From contig JAGVBM010000199.1 of the NCBI GenBank assembly GCA_020059765.1, positions 1-7,249 on the forward strand: DNA of 7,249 nucleotides. The letters are read 5' to 3'. How positions within the stretch are numbered: position 1 is the stretch's first letter; each line of letters starts with the position of its first letter. Positions 1 through 5,750 of this stretch are shown in pieces. Both the position numbers and the translations under genes were made by a program. This DNA is from Bacillota bacterium. Lineage in GTDB: Bacteria > Bacillota > Bacilli > Tumebacillales > Effusibacillaceae. A model generated the notes under the pieces. The model searched no databases. It was not told the origin of the DNA and saw only the letters and a program-made list of their open reading frames with translations.

Positions 1-304
1 GTGTTATTGCAAACAGCAAGTTTTGGCGAACCGTCAGATGCGGAAACAAGGCATATTCCTGAAACACATAGCCGATTTTTCGTTTGTGCACCGGAATATT
101 GATTCCGTTTGTTGAGGAAAAGAGGATTCGTCCCCCCAACCTTATCTCCCCTTCATCGGGAAGCAGGATCCCGCTGATACATTCCAGCAGGGTCGTTTTG
201 CCTGCTCCTGAACGGCCGACGATCGTCGTCACTCCTTTGTCAAACACGATATTCGCCTGCAGCGTGAAGTCAGGAAGTTGTTTGGCAATACGCACCTCAA
301 GCAT
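1..304 (-). CDS. modC: Molybdate ABC transporter ATPase ModC (partial, N-terminal 101 codons)
   Basis: This is the ATPase subunit that would power molybdate uptake through ModB. Only the N-terminal 101 residues are in the window; the gene continues past the left edge. Visible are the Walker A P-loop GRSGAGKTT (residues 30-38) and the Q-loop region VFQEYALFPHLTV (about 80-92, Gln82), both typical of importer ATPases of the ModC/CysA type. The signature LSGGQ, Walker B and any C-terminal molybdate-binding (TOBE) domain lie outside. The ATG at 302-304 overlaps the end of modB by 8 bases and has a good Shine-Dalgarno GGGAGG 8 bases upstream, inside modB. Assignment to molybdate rather than another anion rests mainly on the adjacent modA and modB, since the ATPase fragment alone is not substrate-specific. 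Confidence 0.9.
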   Translation of the reverse strand, partial: MLEVRIAKQLPDFTLQANIVFDKGVTTIVGRSGAGKTTLLECISGILLPDEGEIRLGGRILFSSTNGINIPVHKRKIGYVFQEYALFPHLTVRQNLLFAIT

Positions 305-983
305 TCATTCTTCCTCCCTGACGTTTTGTCTGCATTCTTCCCCAACGTTTGAACAGAAACACCAAGACAAAGGAGAGAAGGGTCAGAATCCCGACAAACC
401 AGGAGACTTCTTGCATCTTGCCTGCTTCCGTTGCCGTATAGATCGCCAGTGGAATGGTCTGTGTCACGCCGGGGATATTTCCCGCCAGCATCAAAGTGGC
501 ACCAAACTCTCCCAACGCCCTCGCAAAAGTCAACACCACGCCCGACAGCAAACTCGGCATGGCCAGCGGCAAGGTCACCGCGGCAAAGGTTCGAATCCGG
601 CCTGCCCCCAATGTCATGGCAGCCAGTTCAATCTTTCGGTCCACCGTCTCAAACCCCGCCAACGCACTCTGATACATCAACGGAAACGCAACGACGGAAG
701 ACGCGATCACTGCCGCCGCAAAGGAAAAAGGAATTTCCCATCCGATCGCGGCGAGCCACCCGCCAATCGGCCCTTTTTTCCCTAACAGCCACAGCAGCAA
801 ATATCCGGTCACGGTGGGCGGCAATACCATCGGCAGCAAGAACAGGGAATCGATCAATTCTTTGATCGGCACGCGGCTTTGCTGCAGCCATCTGCCGGCG
901 AGCGTCCCCAGGATCGTAACCAGCAACGTGGCAAGACCCGCCACTTGCAGAGAAAGGAGGACAGGCGACCAGGAGTTTGTCAT
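297..983 (-). CDS. modB: Molybdate ABC transporter permease ModB
   Basis: This is the membrane permease of the molybdate importer, 228 residues, a usual length for ModB. The sequence is dominated by hydrophobic segments (about 8-30, 43-66, 82-104, 138-160 and 194-211). The cytoplasmic EAA loop that docks the ATPase is seen around residues 104-147, with the stretch ELAAMTLGAGRIRTF followed by TLPLAMPSLLSG. The family-typical RALGEFGATLMLAGNIPG follows at about 155-172. The ATG at 981-983 overlaps the modA stop in an ATGA arrangement, which implies translational coupling; a GGTGGGG sits just upstream. The C-terminus is basic (KRWGRMQTKRQGGR) and overlaps the start of modC by 8 bases. A tungstate permease is possible in principle, but those partners usually have a different binding protein. 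Confidence 0.95.
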   Translation of the reverse strand: MTNSWSPVLLSLQVAGLATLLVTILGTLAGRWLQQSRVPIKELIDSLFLLPMVLPPTVTGYLLLWLLGKKGPIGGWLAAIGWEIPFSFAAAVIASSVVAFPLMYQSALAGFETVDRKIELAAMTLGAGRIRTFAAVTLPLAMPSLLSGVVLTFARALGEFGATLMLAGNIPGVTQTIPLAIYTATEAGKMQEVSWFVGILTLLSFVLVFLFKRWGRMQTKRQGGRMNA

Positions 984-1756
984 TGCCCCACCAGGAATCC
1001 GGCTTGCCGAAAACGGTCTTTGGCGGCCGGCGATTCGATAAACTTCAGGAAATCCCGCGCCAGTTCCGGATGTTTGCTGTTCTTCAAGACGGCCATCGGG
1101 TAGCGGATCGGGTCATGCAAAGAAGGATCGATTTCCATCCCGATATGAACCTTGTCTTCCGAAAGAGCGTCCGAACGGTAAACAAAAGCGGCTTCCGCAT
1201 TTTCCGTCGCCACGTAGGTCAGAGCGCTGCGCACATTGTTGCCGAATACGAGTTTTGGCTGCAACTGCTGCCACAGATTCGCTTTGTCCAACACTTGCTT
1301 GGCATACCGTCCGGCGGGCACGGTCGACGGTTCGGCGATGCCGATATGTTTGTACTCGGATTCCGTCAGTTGGCTCAAATCTTTGACGATCCGTTTCCCC
1401 TCCGGAACCACAATCACCAGTTTGTTGCCAAGAAACGTGGTGACCGTCTCTTCCGCAGCCAATTGTTTGGCAATCAGCTCCTGCATTTCCTGTTCCCCGG
1501 CAGGCAGATACAAATCGAATCCGGCTCCTTCCTCCGCTTGCCGCAGCAGGGTGCCGCTGGAACCCGACGTAATGTTGATTTTGACTCCGGGGTGTTCCGC
1601 CTGATAGGTCCAAGCCAGATGTTTGACTACGGGTTCCAGGGAAGCCGCTGCTGCCACCAGCAACACTTTGCCGTCCCCTGTGCTGCGCGGATTTCCACTG
1701 CAGCCGGCCAATGCGAAAAGAATTGCACTGATCAGAACCATTAACCGTTTTCTCAT
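980..1756 (-). CDS. modA: Molybdate-binding lipoprotein ModA
   Basis: This is the extracytoplasmic molybdate (or tungstate) binding component, 258 residues, anchored to the outer face of the cytoplasmic membrane. A short basic n-region (MRKR), a hydrophobic core and a lipobox LAGC with the acceptor Cys at residue 19 mark it as a lipoprotein. The mature part has the ModA-type opening VLLVAAAASLEPVV (31-44), the anion-binding SGSSGTLLRQ (64-73), the hinge segment GNKLVIVVP (110-118), EPSTVPAGRYA (142-152) and the AFVYRSDA region (190-197). The frame stays open upstream to 1849, but the ATG at 1754-1756 is preferred: it begins the signal peptide and follows AGGAGAG with a 7-base spacer. It lies 14 bases after the radical SAM stop, and its ribosome site abuts that stop, so both should share a transcript. 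It overlaps modB by 4 bases. Confidence 0.95.
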   Translation of the reverse strand: MRKRLMVLISAILFALAGCSGNPRSTGDGKVLLVAAAASLEPVVKHLAWTYQAEHPGVKINITSGSSGTLLRQAEEGAGFDLYLPAGEQEMQELIAKQLAAEETVTTFLGNKLVIVVPEGKRIVKDLSQLTESEYKHIGIAEPSTVPAGRYAKQVLDKANLWQQLQPKLVFGNNVRSALTYVATENAEAAFVYRSDALSEDKVHIGMEIDPSLHDPIRYPMAVLKNSKHPELARDFLKFIESPAAKDRFRQAGFLVGQ

Positions 1757-1763
1757 CTTCGGT

Positions 1764-1770
1764 CTCTCCT
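1764..1770 (-). promoter_or_regulatory. Ribosome binding site of modA
   Basis: AGGAGAG on the minus strand lies 7 bases before the modA ATG and immediately after the TGA of the radical SAM gene. It fixes the modA start at 1756 rather than the longer open frame, and it shows that modA has no room for its own promoter. Confidence 0.75.
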
Positions 1771-3042
1771 TCACTTGCGTCCGATGATCCGCTGCTCTGT
1801 CGTTTTCGGGGGTATATGCGTAAAGGAACCGATCTCCGTGTTCGGGCATTCCGCGCGGTAGATCTCCATCATTTGCTTCATTCCGTAAAGCTCGCCTTGC
1901 GGCTCTGGAATATGCGCCAAATAGTATTCGGGATCAATATTCAGGTTTCGCATCTGAATCAAACGTATTCCATTCCGATTGATAAACTCGATCATCGCTT
2001 CAATCTCTTCCTCCCGGTCGGTTACCCCGGGAAACACCAGATAGTTAATCGAGGTGTAAACCCCCTTGTCGGCGGCATATCTAGCGGAAGCAGCCACATC
2101 TTCAATCCCGTAGCCGCGAGGACGGTAATAGGCGTTGTAATGTTCCGGGATTGCCGAGATGGTCGAGATTCGCATCAGATCCAGCCCGGCATTGACAATT
2201 TCGCGGATCATCGGCGTCAAGCCGGCGTTGGTATTGATGTTGATATAGCCTTGTCGGGTCATTGCCCGCGTGCGGCGAATCGCCTCGGCAATATCGATGC
2301 CCCGGGTGGACGGTTCCCCTTCGCATCCTTGTCCAAAAGAAATAATCGCATCGTCGGAGCTCTGCAAATGGTTGACCATGACCTGTACCATCTCTTCGAC
2401 TGTCGGGCGGAAACTCATCCTCACTTGCGGCGAAGGGAACAGGGAATCTTCCGGCTGTTCGGAAATGCACCCGACACAGCCCGCATTGCACGTGGAAGAA
2501 ACCGGGAGTGCCCCTTCCCAGCGGGAAAGAAATGTATTTTGCGAAGTCAAACAGCCGTATTCCAATGAACAGTGACTTAAGTGTTCATAAATCCGGTTGT
2601 CGGGGTATTTGTCGATCCTCTCTTGCACCGCTTGTCCAATATTGCTGAAGTTCAGAGGGTTCCAGCGGTCTTTCCCCGCATCGGTCAAATCGGCTGCCGC
2701 ATAAAAATTCCCGTCTTTCCAAACTACCGCCGTATATCCGAAGAGCGGCAGCGGATCGGCCGCTTCCCGCTTGACATATCCCGGCAGCAAAAGCCGGGTA
2801 TAGCCCTGCGGCAGCAATGCGCCCACGGCTGTCGCCTCACCCGGCAGGATGACAGTTTGTCCGGTTTGCTTGTCGATTCCCGCCGCTTTGGTTCCCGGCA
2901 GTGATACCAAAGTTGCCCCTTCCGGCAGGGGAATCAGTTCATCTTCATAGATTTCGGTCAGCAGGCCGCCTGCCCGGCCAACGGGCAGAATGTCGGCCTC
3001 GTCGAAAATCTGTCCGTTCGAATCTGCATATACAAGATGCAT
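1771..3042 (-). CDS. Radical SAM protein of unknown function, first gene of the mod operon
   Basis: A 423-residue protein of a radical S-adenosylmethionine family; the substrate is not known. Residues 1 to about 130 form an N-terminal region with repeated Leu-Pro-Gly turns (LPEG, LPG, LPGEA, LLPGY) and no cofactor motif I recognise. The 4Fe-4S site is CNAGCVGC (Cys185, 189, 192), followed by a GGE-like FGQGCEGEP (236-244) and a barrel with NTNAG, RISTISA and NYLVFPGVTD. Extra cysteines at 158, 164, 240 and 399 could bind a second cluster, but no tight motif proves it. It lacks the C-terminal GG tail and second CxxC cluster motif of MoaA, so it is not the cyclic pyranopterin enzyme. I recall similar uncharacterised proteins in thermophilic and anaerobic Firmicutes, but cannot check this. 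The ATG at 3042 is chosen because GGAAAGGA lies 8 bases upstream; in-frame ATGs at 3048 and 3066 have worse spacing. It precedes modA by 14 bases. Confidence 0.85.
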   Translation of the reverse strand: MHLVYADSNGQIFDEADILPVGRAGGLLTEIYEDELIPLPEGATLVSLPGTKAAGIDKQTGQTVILPGEATAVGALLPQGYTRLLLPGYVKREAADPLPLFGYTAVVWKDGNFYAAADLTDAGKDRWNPLNFSNIGQAVQERIDKYPDNRIYEHLSHCSLEYGCLTSQNTFLSRWEGALPVSSTCNAGCVGCISEQPEDSLFPSPQVRMSFRPTVEEMVQVMVNHLQSSDDAIISFGQGCEGEPSTRGIDIAEAIRRTRAMTRQGYININTNAGLTPMIREIVNAGLDLMRISTISAIPEHYNAYYRPRGYGIEDVAASARYAADKGVYTSINYLVFPGVTDREEEIEAMIEFINRNGIRLIQMRNLNIDPEYYLAHIPEPQGELYGMKQMMEIYRAECPNTEIGSFTHIPPKTTEQRIIGRK

Positions 3043-3050
3043 TCGCATCG

Positions 3051-3058
3051 TCCTTTCC
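3051..3058 (-). promoter_or_regulatory. Ribosome binding site deciding the radical SAM start
   Basis: GGAAAGGA on the minus strand ends 8 bases before the ATG at 3040-3042. The two upstream in-frame ATGs at 3048 and 3066 would place a Shine-Dalgarno only 0 to 2 bases away, so the shorter 423-residue product is favoured. Confidence 0.6.
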
Positions 3059-3070
3059 CATGTCATCCTT

Positions 3071-3096
3071 CTTATACTTGTTAGAACAAGTATAAG
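3071..3096. promoter_or_regulatory. Perfect 26-bp palindrome, candidate operator of the radical SAM-mod operon
   Basis: The arms CTTATACTTGTT and AACAAGTATAAG are exact reverse complements of 12 bases each, separated by AG. The site is 28 bases upstream of the radical SAM start. Its left arm (minus strand) contains TATACT, which could act as a -10 element although no matching -35 hexamer is found 16-18 bases upstream. Perfect dyads of this size and spacing are typical operators of dimeric repressors such as TetR, GntR or MarR families; no known consensus was matched, and no ModE-type site is recognised. As RNA it would form an 11-bp stem with a UCUA loop, but no U-run follows, so it is not a terminator. 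Confidence 0.6.
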
Positions 3097-3123
3097 GGCA
3101 ACTAAGGCTTCGCCTGCGCAAAG

Positions 3124-3142
3124 CTTGGCAAAGCCAAGTTTT
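3124..3142 (+). terminator. Hairpin with T-tract on the plus strand (possible weak terminator)
   Basis: CTTGGC and GCCAAG pair around an AAA loop and are followed by TTTTCTTT on the plus strand, the shape of a short intrinsic terminator. No plus-strand gene is seen upstream, so it would only stop antisense transcription across the radical SAM-mod operon. On the minus strand the same hairpin would sit in the 5' leader of that operon, next to a second small GC stem at 3106-3114. A real role is uncertain. Confidence 0.3.
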
Positions 3143-3146
3143 CTTT

Positions 3147-3155
3147 ATCTTACCA
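3147..3155 (-). promoter_or_regulatory. Candidate extended -10 promoter of the radical SAM-mod operon
   Basis: TGGTAAGAT on the minus strand fits an extended -10 (TGnTAnnAT form) just downstream of the rho terminator. The -35 position holds only a T-rich stretch shared with the terminator tail, so the match is weak. Transcripts from here would have a leader of about 100 bases containing the 3124-3138 hairpin and the 3071-3096 palindrome. Confidence 0.35.
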
Positions 3156-3169
3156 CATTCTCGGAACAG

Positions 3170-3193
3170 AAAAAGGGGAGCGATTTGCCCCCC
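3170..3193 (-). terminator. Intrinsic terminator after rho
   Basis: On the minus strand GGGGGGC and GCTCCCC form a 7-bp stem (one G-U pair) around the loop AAATC, followed directly by TTTTT. It starts 26 bases after the rho stop codon. It separates the glpX-rho unit from the radical SAM-mod unit downstream, although readthrough is possible. Confidence 0.85.
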
Positions 3194-3218
3194 TCCAAGT
3201 GTCCGAATCATCCGGCGG

Positions 3219-4487
3219 TTATTTTGCTTTCGAAAGTTCTTTCCCTTCCTTGAGCCCTTCGATGGCGGCCAAGAATTCCTGATTGCTCTTTGCCGTTTTC
3301 AATTTGCGCAGGAATCCTTCCGTGAAATCCGGACTGTCGGACATCGACTTGCGGATCGCCCAAACCTTATCCAGCTCTTCCTGGGTTAACAACATTTCTT
3401 CCCTGCGGGTGCCGGAACGGCGAACGTCCAAAGCGGGGAAAATCCGTTTCTCCGCCAAACGGCGATCCAGCATCAGTTCCATGTTGCCCGTTCCTTTAAA
3501 TTCCTCGTAGATCACATCATCCATTCGTGACCCTGTTTCCACCAGCGCTGTTGCCAGAATCGTCAGGGATCCGCCTTCCTCGATGTTGCGGGCAGCCCCG
3601 AAAAATCTTTTCGGCCGATGGAATGCCGCCGGGTCGATTCCCCCGGACAATGTGCGTCCCGACGGTGGAATCACCAAATTATAGGCTCTTGCCAAACGTG
3701 TAATGGAATCCAGCAAAATCACGACATCCCGTTTGTGCTCTACCAAACGCAATGCCCTTTCCAATACCAATTCCGCCACTTTGATATGGTTTTCCGGCAC
3801 TTCGTCAAAAGTGGACGCGACTACTTCTCCCTTCACGGAGCGCTGCATGTCGGTCACTTCTTCGGGACGCTCGTCAATCAACAGGACGAATAAATCAATA
3901 TCCGGGTAATTGGTGGAAATGGAGTTCGCAATCTCTTTCAGAAGAAGTGTTTTTCCGGCTTTCGGAGGGGCGACGATTAATCCGCGTTGACCAAGTCCTA
4001 CCGGGGACAACAGATCGATGATCCGAGTCGACAATTTCTCGGGAGTTGTTTCCATCACAAGTTTCTTCTGAGGAAATAGAGGAGTGAGCGCGGGGAAGTG
4101 CAAGCGTTCCGCTGCTGCCTGCGGCGTTGTACCATTCACCGCTTCCACTTGCAAGAGCCCGAAGTAGCGTTCGTTTTCTTTAGGCGGCCGTACCTTGCCG
4201 GATACTTTGTCGCCTGTTCGCAGGTCAAACCGGCGAATTTGCGAAGCGGCTACATAAATGTCCTCGTTGCTCGGCAAGTAACCGATGGGTCGCAGGAATC
4301 CGTATCCTTCATGCAGGATCTCAAGGATCCCCTCCATAAACATAAGTCCTTCTTTTTCGGCCTGCTTTCGCAATATGGCAAAGATAAGTTCCTTTTTCTT
4401 CAAGTTGCCGTATGCCGGAATTTCGTACTCTTTGGCCAGCTTGTACAATTCCGTCAGCTTCTTCAATTCCAATTCTTCAATTAACAA
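3219..4487 (-). CDS. rho: Transcription termination factor Rho
   Basis: Rho is the hexameric ATP-driven RNA translocase that ends untranslated transcripts. The 422 residues match the compact Gram-positive form without a large insertion. Residues 8-42 are the helical Rho N-domain (KLTELYKLAKEYEIPAYGNLKKKELI). Residues about 50-118 are the cold-shock-like RNA-binding domain with GYGFLRP (61-67) and DIYVAASQI (76-84). The ATPase core has Walker A PPKAGKT (174-180), Walker B VVILLD (255-260), the Q-loop region RTLSGGIDPAAFHRPKRFFG (278-297) and the R-loop TGSRMDDVIYEEFKGTGNMEL (319-339). All key motifs are intact. The start is TTG at 4485-4487: an in-frame TGA lies three codons upstream, so no longer form exists, and GAGGGTGA stands 6 bases before it. 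In Bacillus rpmE follows rho; here it does not. The gene has its own extended -10 promoter. Confidence 0.97.
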   Translation of the reverse strand: MLIEELELKKLTELYKLAKEYEIPAYGNLKKKELIFAILRKQAEKEGLMFMEGILEILHEGYGFLRPIGYLPSNEDIYVAASQIRRFDLRTGDKVSGKVRPPKENERYFGLLQVEAVNGTTPQAAAERLHFPALTPLFPQKKLVMETTPEKLSTRIIDLLSPVGLGQRGLIVAPPKAGKTLLLKEIANSISTNYPDIDLFVLLIDERPEEVTDMQRSVKGEVVASTFDEVPENHIKVAELVLERALRLVEHKRDVVILLDSITRLARAYNLVIPPSGRTLSGGIDPAAFHRPKRFFGAARNIEEGGSLTILATALVETGSRMDDVIYEEFKGTGNMELMLDRRLAEKRIFPALDVRRSGTRREEMLLTQEELDKVWAIRKSMSDSPDFTEGFLRKLKTAKSNQEFLAAIEGLKEGKELSKAK

Positions 4488-4493
4488 ACAGTG

Positions 4494-4501
4494 TCACCCT
4501 C
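4494..4501 (-). promoter_or_regulatory. Ribosome binding site of rho fixing its TTG start
   Basis: GAGGGTGA on the minus strand, 6 bases before TTG. The TGA inside it is in frame with rho, so translation cannot begin further upstream. Confidence 0.7.
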
Positions 4502-4526
4502 AATTCTTTTTATGAATTACAGATAA

Positions 4527-4570
4527 GTCCCAGCAACAGGTTATCATCATTATACCATGTTTGCCGGGAC
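4527..4570. repeat. Inverted repeat bracketing the rho promoter -10
   Basis: GTCCCAGCAA (4527-4536) and TTGCCGGGAC (4561-4570) are reverse complements at 9 of 10 positions and lie 34 bases centre to centre. The -10 hexamer of the rho promoter sits in the 24-base interval. In an RNA reading through from glpX the single mismatch becomes a G-U pair, giving a full 10-bp stem. It may be a split operator or a leader structure; it may also be chance. Confidence 0.45.
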
Positions 4571-4577
4571 CTTCCTA
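4549..4577 (-). promoter_or_regulatory. Candidate sigma-A promoter of rho (extended -10)
   Basis: The minus strand has a perfect TGGTATAAT (4549-4557), which is a consensus -10 with the TG extension. With a 17-base spacer the -35 hexamer is TAGGAA (3 of 6). Transcription would start about 55 bases before the rho TTG. No terminator is visible between the glpX stop and this promoter, so rho is probably also transcribed from glpX. Confidence 0.7.
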
Positions 4578-4625
4578 TCTTATTCACATTATTTAAAAAT
4601 AAGTTAAAATCCTATCGAGTGAACC

Positions 4626-5594
4626 TCAAACAAATACCAAATGGGGCTTCTTGTTCAGTTGATGGCGGGCTTCAATGAAGCGAACGGTACCCGTCTTTGC
4701 ACGCATCACCAATGAATGAGTCGTTGCCCTTTCATTTCCAAGATAGCGTACCCCGCGCAGCAATTCTCCATCCGTCACGCCGGTTGCTGCAAAGATGGCA
4801 TCTTCGCCGCGAATCAAATCCTCCATCAGCAGAATTTGTTCCGGGTTGGACAGGCCCATTTGTTTACAGCGTTCCCGTTCTTCGTCATTGGCCGGTTTCA
4901 ATCGCCCTTGCAGTTCGCCGCCCAAGCATTTCAAAGCGGCTGCCGCCAAAACTCCTTCCGGCGCGCCGCCGGTGCCAAACATGATGTCTACCCCTGTATC
5001 TTCAAACGCCGTATTAATGGCGGCCGCTACGTCGCCGTCGGAAATCAGCTTGATGCGGGCGCCTGCCGACCGTATCTCTTCAATAATCGATTGGTGCCGG
5101 TCCCGATCGAGAAGAATCGCCACCACATCAGAAATGTTTTTGTTTGCGGCTTTTGCCACCGCTTGCAAATTTTCTTTGACCGTCGCGTCCAGATGCACTT
5201 TCCCGGCCGCTTTCGGTCCGACCGCAATCTTTTCCATATACATGTCCGGTGCGTGCAGCATTGTCCCGCGAGGTGCAACGGCAACCACCGTAATCGCGTT
5301 CCACAAACCTTTGGCGACAATGTTGGTTCCTTCCAAGGGGTCAACAGCCACATCAACCTGCATGCCGTTTCCCTGACCCAATTTTTCCCCGATGTAAAGC
5401 ATCGGAGCTTCGTCCATCTCGCCCTCGCCGATCACCACCACACCCTCCATTTGGACCGACTCAAATACAGCCCGCATCGCGGTGGTGGCAGCTTGATCCG
5501 CTTCGTTTTTCTTGCCTGTTCCCATCCATCTCCCTGACGCAAGCGCGGCAGCTTCAGTGACTCGGACAATTTCCAATGCCAGTTCCCGTTCCAA
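4626..5594 (-). CDS. glpX: Fructose-1,6-bisphosphatase class II, GlpX type
   Basis: This enzyme hydrolyses fructose 1,6-bisphosphate to fructose 6-phosphate in gluconeogenesis, using divalent metal, in the cytoplasm. The 322 residues are a normal GlpX length. The catalytic and metal residues known from the E. coli enzyme are all present at the same numbers: Asp33 (NEAD), Glu57 in GEGEMDEAPM, Asp85 and Glu88 in DPLEGTN, and Glu213 in GGAPEGV. The start is TTG at 5592-5594, giving MERELALEIVRVTEAAALAS, the usual GlpX N-terminus; GGGAGG (5604-5609) lies 9 bases before it. In Bacillus the order is murA-glpX-rho-rpmE. Here glpX instead begins its unit, with a divergent gene upstream, and rho follows after 138 bases. 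Some GlpX proteins also act on sedoheptulose bisphosphate; that cannot be judged here. Confidence 0.95.
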   Translation of the reverse strand: MERELALEIVRVTEAAALASGRWMGTGKKNEADQAATTAMRAVFESVQMEGVVVIGEGEMDEAPMLYIGEKLGQGNGMQVDVAVDPLEGTNIVAKGLWNAITVVAVAPRGTMLHAPDMYMEKIAVGPKAAGKVHLDATVKENLQAVAKAANKNISDVVAILLDRDRHQSIIEEIRSAGARIKLISDGDVAAAINTAFEDTGVDIMFGTGGAPEGVLAAAALKCLGGELQGRLKPANDEERERCKQMGLSNPEQILLMEDLIRGEDAIFAATGVTDGELLRGVRYLGNERATTHSLVMRAKTGTVRFIEARHQLNKKPHLVFV

Positions 5595-5627
5595 TCTTAG
5601 GCGCCTCCCGTACCGTTTTTCAATATC

Positions 5628-5656
5628 AGTATATCACAATTCATGTATTGTGCTAT
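5628..5656 (-). promoter_or_regulatory. Candidate promoter of glpX
   Basis: The minus strand carries TGATATACT (5628-5636), an extended -10 one base off consensus in the hexamer. At a 17-base spacer the -35 is ATAGCA (3 of 6). It lies about 35 bases before the glpX start and overlaps the palindrome at 5630-5657. Confidence 0.6.
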
Positions 5657-5657
5657 A
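5630..5657. promoter_or_regulatory. 28-bp near-palindrome between divergent promoters
   Basis: The site reads TATA-N-CACAAT-N6-ATTGTG-N-TATA, so 10 of the 11 bases in each arm are complementary. It covers the -10 and spacer of the glpX promoter and the -35, spacer and start of the -10 of the plus-strand peptidase promoter. A dimeric regulator bound here could control both genes. It does not match a regulator site I can name; it is not the TGTGA-N6-TCACA form of CRP/FNR sites. Confidence 0.5.
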
Positions 5658-5661
5658 TGAT
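5633..5661 (+). promoter_or_regulatory. Candidate promoter of the M1 peptidase gene
   Basis: ATCACA (5633-5638, 4 of 6) and TATGAT (5656-5661, 5 of 6) are spaced by 17 bases on the plus strand. Transcription would start near 5668, giving a leader of about 90 bases before the peptidase gene. Confidence 0.4.
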
Positions 5662-5676
5662 TTATGCCACAGTTGG

Positions 5677-5702
5677 GATTCCTCTCCCTCACGGCAGGAA
5701 TC
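5677..5702 (+). repeat. Inverted repeat in the leader of the M1 peptidase gene
   Basis: GATTCCT (5677-5683) and AGGAATC (5696-5702) are exact reverse complements with a 12-base loop. It would be a hairpin in the 5' leader. No T-tract follows, so it is not a standard terminator. Confidence 0.35.
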
Positions 5703-5743
5703 TTGTCGAAGGTTGTTGAAATTTTGTTACGCAAGGACTGTGG

Positions 5744-5750
5744 GGTGAGG
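5744..5750 (+). promoter_or_regulatory. Ribosome binding site of the M1 peptidase gene
   Basis: GGTGAGG stands 6 bases before ATG 5757 and 0 bases before ATG 5751. The spacing favours the downstream ATG by two codons. Confidence 0.55.

Noticed and set aside
977..1744. Long plus-strand open frame of 255 codons opposite modA
   Set aside because: It is antisense to a clear ModA with lipobox and conserved motifs; its translation has no recognisable domain and no proper ribosome site.
1816..2568. Plus-strand open frame of 250 codons opposite the radical SAM gene
   Set aside because: It mirrors a gene with an intact CxxxCxxC motif; the product is rich in His and Arg without any domain, typical of an antisense shadow.
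1771..3042. Radical SAM gene as moaA
   Set aside because: It lacks the MoaA C-terminal second cluster spacing and GG tail, and has a long N-terminal extension not found in MoaA.
3071..3096. The 26-bp palindrome as a rho-operon terminator
   Set aside because: The stem is AT-rich with no following T-run on either strand, and a convincing GC-rich terminator already lies at 3170-3193.
2945..3211. Minus-strand 88-codon frame overlapping the start of the radical SAM gene
   Set aside because: It begins inside the rho terminator and runs through the terminator stem, leader and palindrome; no domain and no independent signal.
3043..3218. Moco riboswitch or ModE operator ahead of the mod operon
   Set aside because: No conserved core of either could be recognised by eye; only generic hairpins and an unrelated dyad are present.
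4716..5537. Plus-strand open frame of 273 codons opposite glpX
   Set aside because: glpX on the other strand has every catalytic residue; the antisense product has no family resemblance.
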